Positions 1 through 8,300 of a stretch of DNA of 20,331 nt are shown here, piece by piece (positions within the stretch are counted from its first letter, which is position 1; the number at the start of each line of letters is the position of its first letter). The position numbers were made by a program, and so were the translations under genes. The stretch lies in the NCBI GenBank assembly GCA_910586955.1, contig CAJUMM010000021.1:2518-22848 (forward strand), read 5' to 3'. The DNA is from an uncultured Lachnospiraceae bacterium. GTDB taxonomy: Bacteria; Bacillota; Clostridia; Lachnospirales; Lachnospiraceae. The notes beneath the pieces are model-generated. The model made no database searches and was not told where the DNA came from. It worked only from the letters and a program-made list of their open reading frames with translations.

Positions 1-383
1 GCGAGCATATTACGGTGCGCTCCATTGTAGGTAATTTCCTGGAACACAGCCGGATTTTCTACTTTTATAACAACGGGCAGGAGGAGGTCTACTGTGCCAG
101 CGCCGACTGGATGCCCCGGAATCTGGAGAAGCGGGTGGAGATCCTGTTCCCCATAGAGCGGGAGGAGCTGAAGCGGGAAGTGATGCACATCCTGGATATG
201 GAGCTTGAGGACAACGTAAAGGCTCATGTGCTTAAGCCGGACGATACCTATGTGAAGGTGGACCGCCGGGGCAAAGTTTCCGTAAATTCCCAGGAGTCTT
301 TTGTGGCGGAAGCCCTGGAGAAGACGAAGGCGGCGGAGACGGCAAAAAGCAGGGTGTTTATTCCGGAGGAGCCGGTGGAATGA
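1..383 (+). CDS. ppk: Polyphosphate kinase, C-terminal end (partial)
   Basis: This is the C-terminal end of a Ppk1-type polyphosphate kinase, which polymerises the ATP gamma-phosphate into polyphosphate and can run in reverse. The reading frame is already open at base 3 (E-H-I-T-V-R-S), so the gene starts upstream and the GTG at 15 is not a start. The visible part carries the hallmark C2-domain run VRSIVGNFLEHSRIF followed by SADWMPRNLEKRVE. The His in LEHSR aligns, from memory of the family, with a conserved catalytic-region His of E. coli Ppk. After the domain comes a short charged tail. The stop overlaps the start of the next gene (ATGA), suggesting translational coupling with the CotH-like gene. 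Identity is firm; the N-terminal and ATP-binding parts cannot be judged. Confidence 0.93.
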   Translation, partial: EHITVRSIVGNFLEHSRIFYFYNNGQEEVYCASADWMPRNLEKRVEILFPIEREELKREVMHILDMELEDNVKAHVLKPDDTYVKVDRRGKVSVNSQESFVAEALEKTKAAETAKSRVFIPEEPVE

Positions 384-2200
384 GGCGTTTTGTATCTCTG
401 GGAATCGCAATTTGCAGCCTCCTTTTCCTGCTCCTGTTTTTCAATAGACTGGAAAGCGCAAGGGAGGCAATGGCAGAGGCGGAATTAGCGCCTGGATTTT
501 TCTTGACGTGTGGAGAAGAGACGGTATACCCTTGGTCATTTGGCAGTGAAACTTATTTTTTCCTTCCCTCTTATTTTGACTGGAGGCAGACAGAGCTGGA
601 AGTGTCTGGCGGAGAGCTGTATGTGGAGGAGCAGAGGGCGGAGTCCGGTATCGTAGCGGGACGTTTTGAAAAGGAAATGCCGTATTTTTACCGTTTTGTT
701 TCCGGAGGAGAGATGAGCGGAAACCTTCTGTTCCTGCAGTCAGGCAATCTCGGGACCGTGTTTATTGAGACGGAAAGCGGTTCCATGGCTCATGTTGATA
801 CGGATAAGGAAAACAGGGAGTCCGGGAAGATCTTGGTGAAGGATCAAGAGGGAAATACCCTTTACCAGGGAGCGCTGGATTCCATAAAAGGCAGAGGGAA
901 TGCTACTTGGCAGGCGGAGAAGAAATCTTACGGGATTAAACTTTTTTATCCGGCAGATCTTTTCGGCATGGGAGAGGGTGAAAACTGGATTTTACTTGGG
1001 AATACCTTTGACTGCAGTAAGATCCGCAACAAGCTCTCCCTGGATATGGCGAAAGCCTTTGGCCTGAAAGGGACTCCGGATTGTGAATGGGTAGATCTCT
1101 ATTTAAACGGGCAATATCACGGCAATTATTTATTGTGTGAAAAAATTGAAATCGGGGATGAACGGGTAGGGATTACCGATTTGGAAGGGGAAACAAAACA
1201 GCTGAACCAGGATTTAAAGCAGTCGGAAACTGTGACTTCAGGAAACCGGAAGGGCCTCGCGGCAGAGAAGAACCCGGAGGATCTGACAGGGGGATATATT
1301 ATTGAGCGGGATTTGTATTCTTATGACAGCGTCAGCAGTTTTGTCACAGATAATGGAGACCCCTTTTCCCTGAAGGCACCTCAGTATGCCACCATAGAAC
1401 AGGTGGATTACATTGCCGATTACGTCCAGCAGATTGAAGACGGGATTTTATCTGGAGACGAAGCAGTTTTTGCGTATATGGATTTGGAATCCTCCGTTTT
1501 GCGGTATTTACTGGAAGAGGTGGTTTTAAACACGGATTTTGGAATCACCAGCATGTTCTTTTATAAAGAGCGCCAGGATCCGCTGCTGTATGCAGGCCCG
1601 GTCTGGGATTATGATCGCAGCATGGGAGCCAATGGCTTTATGTATTCGGATATTCTCCTTGCACTGGAGATACAGGATTATAAGGAGCAGAGTTCTTTGA
1701 GTTGGTACCCTTATTTGTATGAGAATCCGGTTTTTTACAGAGAAATGGTAGAGCAGTATCAAAAGACCGTGAAGCCTTACGTGATGTATCTGATGGAGGA
1801 AAAAATTGATTCTTACAGGGAGGAAGTGTACCCTTCCGCAAGGCTTGACTCCATTCGCTGGCCGGCCCAGGGATTTGACGTGGGTTATTATCAGGAATTT
1901 GAACATAACCTAGAATTTATTAAATTTTTTCTGGGTAGGCGCCTTTCTTTTTTGGATCGGCAGTGGCTGGGCACGGATCAGGCTTATGGCCCCCAGGGGG
2001 ATGGGCAGTGGCATGAAGTGACCTTTGAGGGTAGGGAGCAGACGGAAACGTTCCGTATTTTAGATGGGGAATGTGTGACCGATACTCCGGATGAACTTTT
2101 GGAAGAGGGGCAATGGTGGATGAACCGCTGGAACCGTATTGTTTATTCATCCCAGCTGCCGGTTTATGAGGACGTGGTCTACCGGGCCGTATCGGATTAA
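380..2200 (+). CDS. CotH kinase family protein, membrane-anchored
   Basis: This 606-residue protein belongs to the CotH family, a Fam20-like secretory kinase fold; B. subtilis CotH phosphorylates spore coat proteins. An uncleaved signal anchor or signal peptide is at about residues 4-22, so the rest should lie outside the membrane. Residues about 37-128 form a region I do not recognise. The CotH core follows: SIKGRGNATW (168-177), a conserved Lys in YGIKL (K187), WILLGNTFDCSKIRN (203-217), the VDLYLNGQYHGNYLL segment (238-252), GGYIIERD (304-311), NTDFG (384-388) and GPVWDYDRSMG (406-416), whose acidic residues D410/D412 are the likely metal-binding site. It overlaps ppk by 4 bases. Its base composition looks AT-richer than its neighbours. 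Many CotH homologues of non-spore type exist, so a coat role should not be assumed. The substrate is unknown. Confidence 0.88.
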   Translation: MRRFVSLGIAICSLLFLLLFFNRLESAREAMAEAELAPGFFLTCGEETVYPWSFGSETYFFLPSYFDWRQTELEVSGGELYVEEQRAESGIVAGRFEKEMPYFYRFVSGGEMSGNLLFLQSGNLGTVFIETESGSMAHVDTDKENRESGKILVKDQEGNTLYQGALDSIKGRGNATWQAEKKSYGIKLFYPADLFGMGEGENWILLGNTFDCSKIRNKLSLDMAKAFGLKGTPDCEWVDLYLNGQYHGNYLLCEKIEIGDERVGITDLEGETKQLNQDLKQSETVTSGNRKGLAAEKNPEDLTGGYIIERDLYSYDSVSSFVTDNGDPFSLKAPQYATIEQVDYIADYVQQIEDGILSGDEAVFAYMDLESSVLRYLLEEVVLNTDFGITSMFFYKERQDPLLYAGPVWDYDRSMGANGFMYSDILLALEIQDYKEQSSLSWYPYLYENPVFYREMVEQYQKTVKPYVMYLMEEKIDSYREEVYPSARLDSIRWPAQGFDVGYYQEFEHNLEFIKFFLGRRLSFLDRQWLGTDQAYGPQGDGQWHEVTFEGREQTETFRILDGECVTDTPDELLEEGQWWMNRWNRIVYSSQLPVYEDVVYRAVSD

Positions 2201-2228
2201 AACTATAAAAATCTTAAGAAAATAGGGA

Positions 2229-2257
2229 TAGACAACAGCCCAAAACAGTGCTATACT
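2229..2257 (+). promoter_or_regulatory. Sigma-A-type promoter of the lipoprotein gene
   Basis: A -35 box TAGACA (2229-2234) and a -10 box TATACT (2252-2257) are separated by exactly 17 bases; each matches the vegetative consensus at 5 of 6 positions. Transcription should start near 2264, giving a leader of about 74 bases before the ATG at 2338. Confidence 0.75.
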
Positions 2258-2266
2258 GTAATGGTC

Positions 2267-2291
2267 GTCGGGTAAAAACAAGTAGCCCGGC
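2267..2291 (+). other. Stem-loop at the 5' end of the lipoprotein mRNA
   Basis: GTCGGG (2267-2272) pairs with CCCGGC (2286-2291), with one G-T wobble, around a 13-base A-rich loop. It would begin within a few bases of the predicted transcript start. Hairpins in that position often protect mRNA from 5'-end-dependent decay. No run of T follows, so it is not an intrinsic terminator. Confidence 0.4.
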
Positions 2292-2337
2292 ATACAAGAA
2301 ATTACCTATTTTCTAAGAAAAGAGAGGGGAAAAAAGT

Positions 2338-2799
2338 ATGAAAAAGATTGTAAGCAGCTTATTGGTACTCTGTATGGCATTTGCCCTGACCGCTTGCGGC
2401 GGCAAGGAGCAGACTCTGGTTCTTCGTTCCGAGCAGGAGCAGAATGGTCTGTCCATGGTAGACACCATGACCCTGAATGCAAAGGGCGACAAGATTCAGA
2501 AGATGACGGAAGTTATTGAGCTGGATATGTCTTCTTTTGACGAGACACAGCAGGCTACCTTGGTTGCAGTTTATGATGAGATGGTGAACTCCTACAATTC
2601 TGTAGACGGCGTAACGGCTACCGGAGAAGGCGGAGAGGGAACCTACACCATCAATGTTGAGATTGATACCACCGGCGACGCAGTTGCAAAGCTGGCAGAG
2701 CAGGGTCTTCTGCAGATTACCGGAAATGCAGACGGGGCTCTTTCCCTGAAGGCAACGAAGGAAGCTCTGACAGGCAGCGGATATACCGTAGTTGAGTAA
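2338..2799 (+). CDS. Small lipoprotein, YehR/DUF1307-like
   Basis: A 153-residue exported lipoprotein. The N-terminus is a classic type II signal: MKK, a hydrophobic stretch (residues 4-17), then lipobox LTAC with the lipidated Cys at residue 20, followed by GGKEQ. The mature part is acidic, with charged helical segments and pattern NAKGDKIQKMTE followed by a C-terminal beta-rich part. This resembles the YehR (DUF1307) lipoprotein family of about 150 residues; that assignment is by eye and moderate. The function of that family is not established. A GAGAGGGG ribosome binding site lies just upstream. It is monocistronic: its own promoter sits at 2229-2257 and an intrinsic terminator follows at 2825-2858. 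Confidence 0.8.
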   Translation: MKKIVSSLLVLCMAFALTACGGKEQTLVLRSEQEQNGLSMVDTMTLNAKGDKIQKMTEVIELDMSSFDETQQATLVAVYDEMVNSYNSVDGVTATGEGGEGTYTINVEIDTTGDAVAKLAEQGLLQITGNADGALSLKATKEALTGSGYTVVE

Positions 2800-2824
2800 A
2801 GCGTTTCTGTCATAAGAATGAAAT

Positions 2825-2858
2825 AAAAAGAAACCTGGCATGGCCGGGTTTCTTTTTT
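2825..2858. terminator. Bidirectional intrinsic terminator
   Basis: The left arm 2825-2839 and right arm 2843-2857 pair over 15 bases with one G-T wobble around an ATG loop (2840-2842). The right arm ends in a T run (2853-2858). The left arm begins with five A, so the mirror transcript also ends in a T run. It therefore serves both the lipoprotein gene (+) and the converging HAD phosphatase gene (-). Confidence 0.9.
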
Positions 2859-2905
2859 GTCTGCCGGAGAGGGAACAGTTCCGGAACGCGGGCCGGCTCC
2901 AGATT

Positions 2906-3721
2906 TTACAGCATAAATTTCTCAATGATTTCCGCAATTCCGGAATGATTGTTGTCCCGCTCTGTAATGTAGGAGGCGTAGGGAAACATCTCCGGATCTG
3001 CATTTTTCATTACACAGGGAGTGTGGACAGCCTGCAGCATGGAAATATCATTCTCGGCGTCTCCGGCAGCTAAGGTGTTTTCCGGGGAAATGCCAAGATA
3101 ATCGCTGATAAAGCGGACACCGCTTCCCTTATTGATGCCCTCCGGGAGGAATTCCAGATACATGTCGCAGGAGAAGAACATGTCAATATGGTTCTCTTTG
3201 GCCCAGGGTTCCATGTGCTTCCGGAAGGCTTCCAGATGGCTTCGGTGGCGGAGATCGATAAAGAGCAGTTTGATGGGGTCTTCCTCCAAAACGGCAGTCA
3301 CATCTTCCACCACCTCATAGGGGAGCAGGGTGGAAGCAGAGTAATACTGCATTTCCTCATCCTCCCGCTCGCAGAGGGCCGCCGTTTTAGAATAGGTCTG
3401 GGGATGGATGCGGAATTTGTAAGCTTCTTCAAAAGCTTCCCGGATACAGTCCCGGTGTACGCCCTGATAGAAAATGGTCTCCTTGGCATGGGCATCATAG
3501 ATCAGAGCTCCGTTGGAGGTGATGGCGTAACAGCCCGGAGTGGTCAGCCCCAGTTTTTCTACCTGGATGGCAGTGCTGGCAAGAGGCCGCCCGGTGGTGA
3601 CTACTACAGCATGTCCAAGAGCCGTGGCCCGGCGGATGGCATTTAAGTTTTCCGGAGTAATTTCTTTGGAATCTGTCAACAGGGTTCCGTCCAGATCTAC
3701 AAACAGTACTTTCTTTTCCAT
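2906..3721 (-). CDS. Cof-type HAD-IIB family phosphatase
   Basis: A 271-residue cytosolic haloacid-dehalogenase hydrolase of the Cof/YidA type, which dephosphorylates sugar phosphates and related small phosphorylated metabolites. Motif I is FVDLDGTLL (residues 7-15, the nucleophile Asp and the acid Asp two residues later), motif II is VVTTGR, and motif IV is GDAENDISML near the C-terminus. Between them lies the C2B cap typical of the family. I chose the ATG at 3721 over the TTG at 3745 because AAGGGAG (3730-3736 on this strand) sits 8 bases before it, and MEKKVLFVDLDGT is the usual family start. The gene is monocistronic and converges on the lipoprotein gene. The precise substrate cannot be told from sequence. 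Confidence 0.93.
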   Translation of the reverse strand: MEKKVLFVDLDGTLLTDSKEITPENLNAIRRATALGHAVVVTTGRPLASTAIQVEKLGLTTPGCYAITSNGALIYDAHAKETIFYQGVHRDCIREAFEEAYKFRIHPQTYSKTAALCEREDEEMQYYSASTLLPYEVVEDVTAVLEEDPIKLLFIDLRHRSHLEAFRKHMEPWAKENHIDMFFSCDMYLEFLPEGINKGSGVRFISDYLGISPENTLAAGDAENDISMLQAVHTPCVMKNADPEMFPYASYITERDNNHSGIAEIIEKFML

Positions 3722-3756
3722 AAATAAAACTCCCTTCCGTTTCAAAAAGCGTTCCT

Positions 3757-3766
3757 ATTATAGCAT
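3757..3766 (-). promoter_or_regulatory. Extended -10 promoter of the HAD phosphatase gene
   Basis: On the minus strand the sequence reads TGCTATAAT: a perfect TATAAT (3757-3762) preceded by the TGn extension. I see no good -35 at the standard spacing, which an extended -10 can tolerate. The start codon is about 36 bases downstream of the -10. Confidence 0.6.
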
Positions 3767-3780
3767 AAATAAAGGGGGAA

Positions 3781-3810
3781 GTATAGTTTTTCTGAAATAT
3801 TCCCATACTA
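3781..3810 (+). promoter_or_regulatory. Candidate sigma-G (forespore) promoter of spoVAF
   Basis: GTATA (3781-3785), then 18 bases, then CATACTA (3804-3810). This fits the B. subtilis sigma-G consensus as I know it (GHATR, 18 bases, CATWHTA) at every specified position. The region has no good sigma-A promoter in this direction. The gene downstream encodes a germination protein, a class normally made in the forespore under sigma-G. Confidence 0.6.
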
Positions 3811-3848
3811 AAAAAGAAGCTGAAAAATTTTCATAAGGAGCGGAAGAG

Positions 3849-5270
3849 ATGGGAGAGCTGTCTAAAAATTTAAACGAAAATGTGAAGCGTCTCAATGAAA
3901 TTTTAAATCTGGATACCAATTTTGATCTGATCCGGAAGGGAATTACCATTGCCGGGAAAGATGCCTGCATCTACTTTATTGACGGATTTCTGGAGGAGGC
4001 CATTATGGAGAAGCTGATGGAGTTTTTCTATAAGCTGAAGCCGGAGGAGCTGCCGAAGACGGCGCAGCAGATGGTGGATCATGTGGTGCCCTACGTGGAG
4101 GTAACCGCCATAGATAAAGTGGATCTGCTGCTGCAAAATCTCTTGTCCGGCGTGACCTGCCTTCTGATCGACGGCTATGACGCCTGTATCGGCCTGGACT
4201 GCCGTTCCTATCCCATGCGGAGTGTGGATGAGCCCTCCAAGGATAAGGCCCTCCGGGGATCCAAGGACGGCTTTGTGGAGACCCTGGTGTTTAATACGGC
4301 GCTGATCAGGCGGAGGATCCGCAGCCCCAGGCTTTCTATGGAGATTCTGACGGCTGGAAAGACCTCCCGGACGGATATAGTAGTCTGCTATATGGAGGAC
4401 CGGGTGGACCGGAAGCTTCTGCGGGAGATCCGGGGGAGAATTCACACCATTCAGGTGGATGCCCTGACCATGAATCAGGAGAGCCTGGCGGAGTGCATTT
4501 ATGAGCGGAAATGGTTCAATCCTTTCCCGAAATTCAAATTCACCGAGCGGCCGGATGCAGCGTCGGCAGCTATTCTGGAGGGAAATATTGTGATTCTGGT
4601 GGATAATTCTCCCCAGGCTATGATTGTTCCCACTTCTATCTTCGATATTGTGGAGGAGGCGGACGACTATTATTTTCCCCCGGTTACGGGCTCCTATCTC
4701 AGGCTGTCCCGGTTTTTGATTGCGCTGATTACCCTGTTTCTCACCCCGGTGTTTCTGCTTCTCTTCCAAAATCCCCAGTGGATTCCCCCATGGCTGTCCT
4801 TTATCCAGATTAAGGACCCTGTAAATGTGCCCATTGTCTGGCAGTTCTTTATGCTGGAGCTGGCCATCGACGGCCTGCGCCTGGCAGCAGTCAATACTCC
4901 CAGTATGCTCAGCACTCCTTTGAGCGTGGTAGCCGGTATCGTTCTGGGACAGTTTACGGTGGATTCCGGCTGGTTCAATGCGGAAGTGATGATGTATATG
5001 GCCTTTGTAGCCATTGCCAACTACACCCAGTCCAGCTATGAGCTGAGCTATGCCCTGAAATTTATGCGCCTGATTATGCTGGCTCTGACGGCTCTCTTTG
5101 ACCTTTGGGGGTTCCTGGCGGGGCTTGCTATTACCGTTATAGCTATTGTGGGAAACAAAACCATTGCAGGGAAAAGCTATATTTATCCCCTGTTTCCCTT
5201 AAACTTAAGGCAGTTAAAAAAGCGGTTTCTCAGGCTGCGGCTGTCGGAGGAGACCGGAAGGAGAGAATGA
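3849..5270 (+). CDS. spoVAF: Spore germination protein SpoVAF (GerA family)
   Basis: A 473-residue GerA-family membrane protein closest in pattern to SpoVAF. It acts in the spore inner membrane; in Bacillus, SpoVAF is an accessory GerA-like subunit that speeds germination. The N-terminal soluble half (residues 1 to about 275) carries FPKFKFTERPD and the segment ILEGNIVILVDNSPQAMI, both characteristic of SpoVAF. The C-terminal half holds about four to five membrane segments, starting at SRFLIALITLFLTPVFLLLF (residues 283-302). An AAGGAG site (3835-3840) precedes the ATG by 8 bases. No other spoVA gene is adjacent; the gene stands alone behind a sigma-G-like promoter. The alternative is another GerAA-like receptor subunit, but the lack of gerB/gerC partners argues for SpoVAF. 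Confidence 0.9.
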   Translation: MGELSKNLNENVKRLNEILNLDTNFDLIRKGITIAGKDACIYFIDGFLEEAIMEKLMEFFYKLKPEELPKTAQQMVDHVVPYVEVTAIDKVDLLLQNLLSGVTCLLIDGYDACIGLDCRSYPMRSVDEPSKDKALRGSKDGFVETLVFNTALIRRRIRSPRLSMEILTAGKTSRTDIVVCYMEDRVDRKLLREIRGRIHTIQVDALTMNQESLAECIYERKWFNPFPKFKFTERPDAASAAILEGNIVILVDNSPQAMIVPTSIFDIVEEADDYYFPPVTGSYLRLSRFLIALITLFLTPVFLLLFQNPQWIPPWLSFIQIKDPVNVPIVWQFFMLELAIDGLRLAAVNTPSMLSTPLSVVAGIVLGQFTVDSGWFNAEVMMYMAFVAIANYTQSSYELSYALKFMRLIMLALTALFDLWGFLAGLAITVIAIVGNKTIAGKSYIYPLFPLNLRQLKKRFLRLRLSEETGRRE

Positions 5271-5282
5271 TCGCATTTTTCG

Positions 5283-5311
5283 TTCACAATTTCCCATTTT
5301 TGTGCTATACT
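5283..5311 (+). promoter_or_regulatory. Sigma-A-type extended -10 promoter for the chaperone-tetrapyrrole gene run
   Basis: TTCACA (5283-5288), 17 bases, TATACT (5306-5311), with TGC immediately before the -10. It lies 41 bases upstream of the TPR gene start. No further promoter or terminator stands out before 14744, so it may drive all seven genes. Confidence 0.7.
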
Positions 5312-5352
5312 AATAGACAGGCAAAAATTCAGTACGGAAAGGGAAGGATACC

Positions 5353-8300
5353 ATGGACGAAAAGATCAGTTTTTCTATACTGGAGATCGGGGAGACAAAG
5401 GATAAACAGGCCATACAGGATGCCTACCGGCGTCTTTTGGTAAAGGTAAACCCGGAGGACGATCCGGAAGGGTTTAAGCGCCTGCGGGAAGCTTATGAAG
5501 CGGCCAATGCCTATGCGGACCGGCCGGATGTGCTTGAGAAAGCGCCGGAGACCCCCATAGAATTTTGGATGGATAAGGTGAAGAAGGTGTATTTTTCGCT
5601 TTCCCACAGGCTCAATCTGGAGTGCTGGAAAGAGATCCTCCAAGATGAGCTCTGTCTGAACCTGGATACCGGCATGGAGGCCAGGGATACGCTTCTTGGT
5701 TTCCTGGCGGACAGTTACCGGGTGACCACCGATGTGTGGAAAATGATTGACAAGACCTTTAACCTCCAGGAAGAGCGGGAAGAGCTCCTGGAGAAGTTCC
5801 ATCCCAATTTTATAGATTTCGTCATGCACCAGTGCCAGAGTGATGATAATTTCCCCTATGAACTTTTTGAAGGGGAGGACGACGCAGATTACGATACCTT
5901 CCTGTATCATTACTACGATCTCTGCCGCCAGATTGACAGCCGGGATCTGGATACGGCGGGGAAGACCCTGGAGACCCTGTCCCATCTTCCCATAAGCCAT
6001 CCCTATCTTGAGCTGGAACAGGCCAGGTATGACAGATGCCAGGGAAGACTGCCGGAAGCTGCAGGCCGCATACACCGGCTTCTGGAGATTCTGCCGGAGG
6101 ATATGCGCCTGCTGGTCTACGGAGGAGAGATTTTCTGGGAGAACGGAGAGAAAGATCTCTCGGCCCAGTGTTTTGAAAAGGTGCTGAAAGACTGCAGTAC
6201 CCATTATATGGCCAATAAATATACGGCCATGTACTATCTGGACAAGAAAGAATATGAGAAGGCCAAGGAGTACTGCGTGGAGGCCTTAAGGGTCAGTTCC
6301 CAGGAAGAGGCCCTTCTTAACTGCATGCACGGGATCAACGAAGAACTGATCCGCATTTACGAAGATCGCCAGGCAGAAGGAGAGCTGTCGGATGAGGATT
6401 TGATGGAGCTTGGCTGGTGCTATCTCCAGAACGAGCAGCCAGAGAAAGGTGTGGCCCTTCTGGAAGGACGCAGCGTTTCGGATAAGCACATTGCAGAGTT
6501 TCACAACCTGCGCTCCAAGTTCTATTTTGTGGTAAACCGTTTTGCCGATGCGGCCCAGGAGGCAAGAAACTGCATTCCCTGCATTGAGACCGAGGCCAAA
6601 GCCCGGGAAGCGGAGGCAGAGGAGGATAAAAAGGGTGAGCAGCAGGAGCGGGTTCCGGGGCGGATTGCCGCGGCCTGTGAGATTATCGCCAAATCCCTCC
6701 ATATGCTGGCCAAGGAAGAAGGACTTCCCAAGGAAGAGAAAGATTCCTGTTTTGAGCAGGCTATGGAGGCCATTGACCAGGCTTTAGAGAATGAACCGGA
6801 GAACCGGGGATACCGGATTGAGAAGATCCAGATTCTCATGGACGAGGGGGCGTATGAGAAGGCCATAGATATCTGTGACGAGATGGTCAAAACGGATCGG
6901 GAAGATTTTTATGCTTATGTGCTGCGGCAGAAATGCTGCTATGAGATGCACAACGGCCAGGGCGTGGTAGATAATTTCTACGATGCCAAAAATATTTATG
7001 CAGGGTATCCGGAGATCTATGAGCTGGCGGCGGACGTGTTTATCCGCTACAGCCAGTATGAGGATGCCAAAGGAATTTTAAAGCAGGCGGAGGAGGCCCA
7101 GGTGGGGAGCCCCAAGCTTGATCTGATAAAGCTGACCATTCAAAGGGAGACGGCGGAAAAGGATGAGGAATATCAGGATGCCTACACCCAGGCCTGCGAG
7201 CTTTTAAAGAAATTCCGGGAACATGCGGATCAGGTGTCGGATAAGGATATGGCGGAGATGTATTACGAGATAGCCAGGTGCAGCCGGGGCATTGATCAGC
7301 ATCAGGAGGCCCTGCGGTACATACAGGAGGCCTGCAGGCTCCATATGGATAAGCTTTACCGCTGGATCCGGGCCAACACTCTGGCGGATTTGAAGGAATA
7401 TGACAAAGCCATGGAGGATTACCTCATCTGTGCCAAGGAGTACGGGGACAATGAGGTGGTCTATGAGAACATGGCCCGCTGCTATGATAATATGGGAAAC
7501 TGGCGCAAAGCGGTTTATTATTTAAAGAAAACCCTGAAGGTCAATCCGGAGAATCCCAGGGCTAACAGCCGGATTGTGGATATTCTCACGGACCGGCTGA
7601 AAGCCACGGGAAACCGGGAGTACTACAAGGAGGCCCTGCCCTTTGCCACCCGGCAGCTGGAGCTGAAAGCTACGGCTTATTACTACATTGAGCGGGGGCT
7701 TCTGCATATGGAGGCCAGCGCCTGGAAGGAAGCGGAAGCAGATTTTGTGAAGGCGGCGGAATTGGAGCCTGACAATACTTTTGCCTACAACAACCGGGGC
7801 TGTATTTACAAGTATCTGGAAGAGTATGAGAAGGCTCTGGAGCTGTTTGCCAAGGCCGTGGAGGTGATGGAGGAGAGGGAGACCCTGATTCCCTACACCA
7901 ATTCCGGCAACTGCTATGAGCGCATGTGCGATTACGGGAAGGCTCTGGAGTGGTATCAAAAGGGAAGCCAGCTGTTTCCCAAGAACCGGAGCATCCGCAA
8001 GGATATTATCCGGATCTATAAAAAAATGGGATTTTTGGAGAAAGCCCTGGAGGAGGCCAGGAATTTCTATGGCCCGGATACGGCCCAGTTTTTCTTGGAA
8101 GCCGGGGAGATCTATGTGCAGATGAAGCGGTATGATAAGGGTGTGTCCATGTACCAGGCGGCCCGGAAGAAAGGCGGGGAGAACGAGGCAGATGCCATAA
8201 GCCGGATTGGGGACGTGTACCTCTACTATAAAAAGAAGACAAAGAAGGCCCTGGAGCTGTATCTGAAAGCCCTGGAGCTTACGAAAAAAGGTGAAGGGAA

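Larger units (their letters stand above)
2212..2318. repeat. Imperfect inverted repeat bracketing the lipoprotein promoter and leader
   Basis: TCTTAAGAAAATAGG at 2212-2226 is matched on the opposite strand by CCTATTTTCTAAGA at 2305-2318: fourteen matching bases with one extra A in the left arm. The arms are 78 bases apart. Between them lie the -35, the -10, the probable transcription start and a leader hairpin. The arms could pair only in transcripts reading through from cotH, or they could act as two copies of a protein-binding site. No function is known. Confidence 0.5.

Noticed and set aside
15..383. A separate small gene starting at GTG 15
   Set aside because: The frame is open to the window edge and the residues before the GTG continue the Ppk C-terminal motif, so it is the end of a larger gene.
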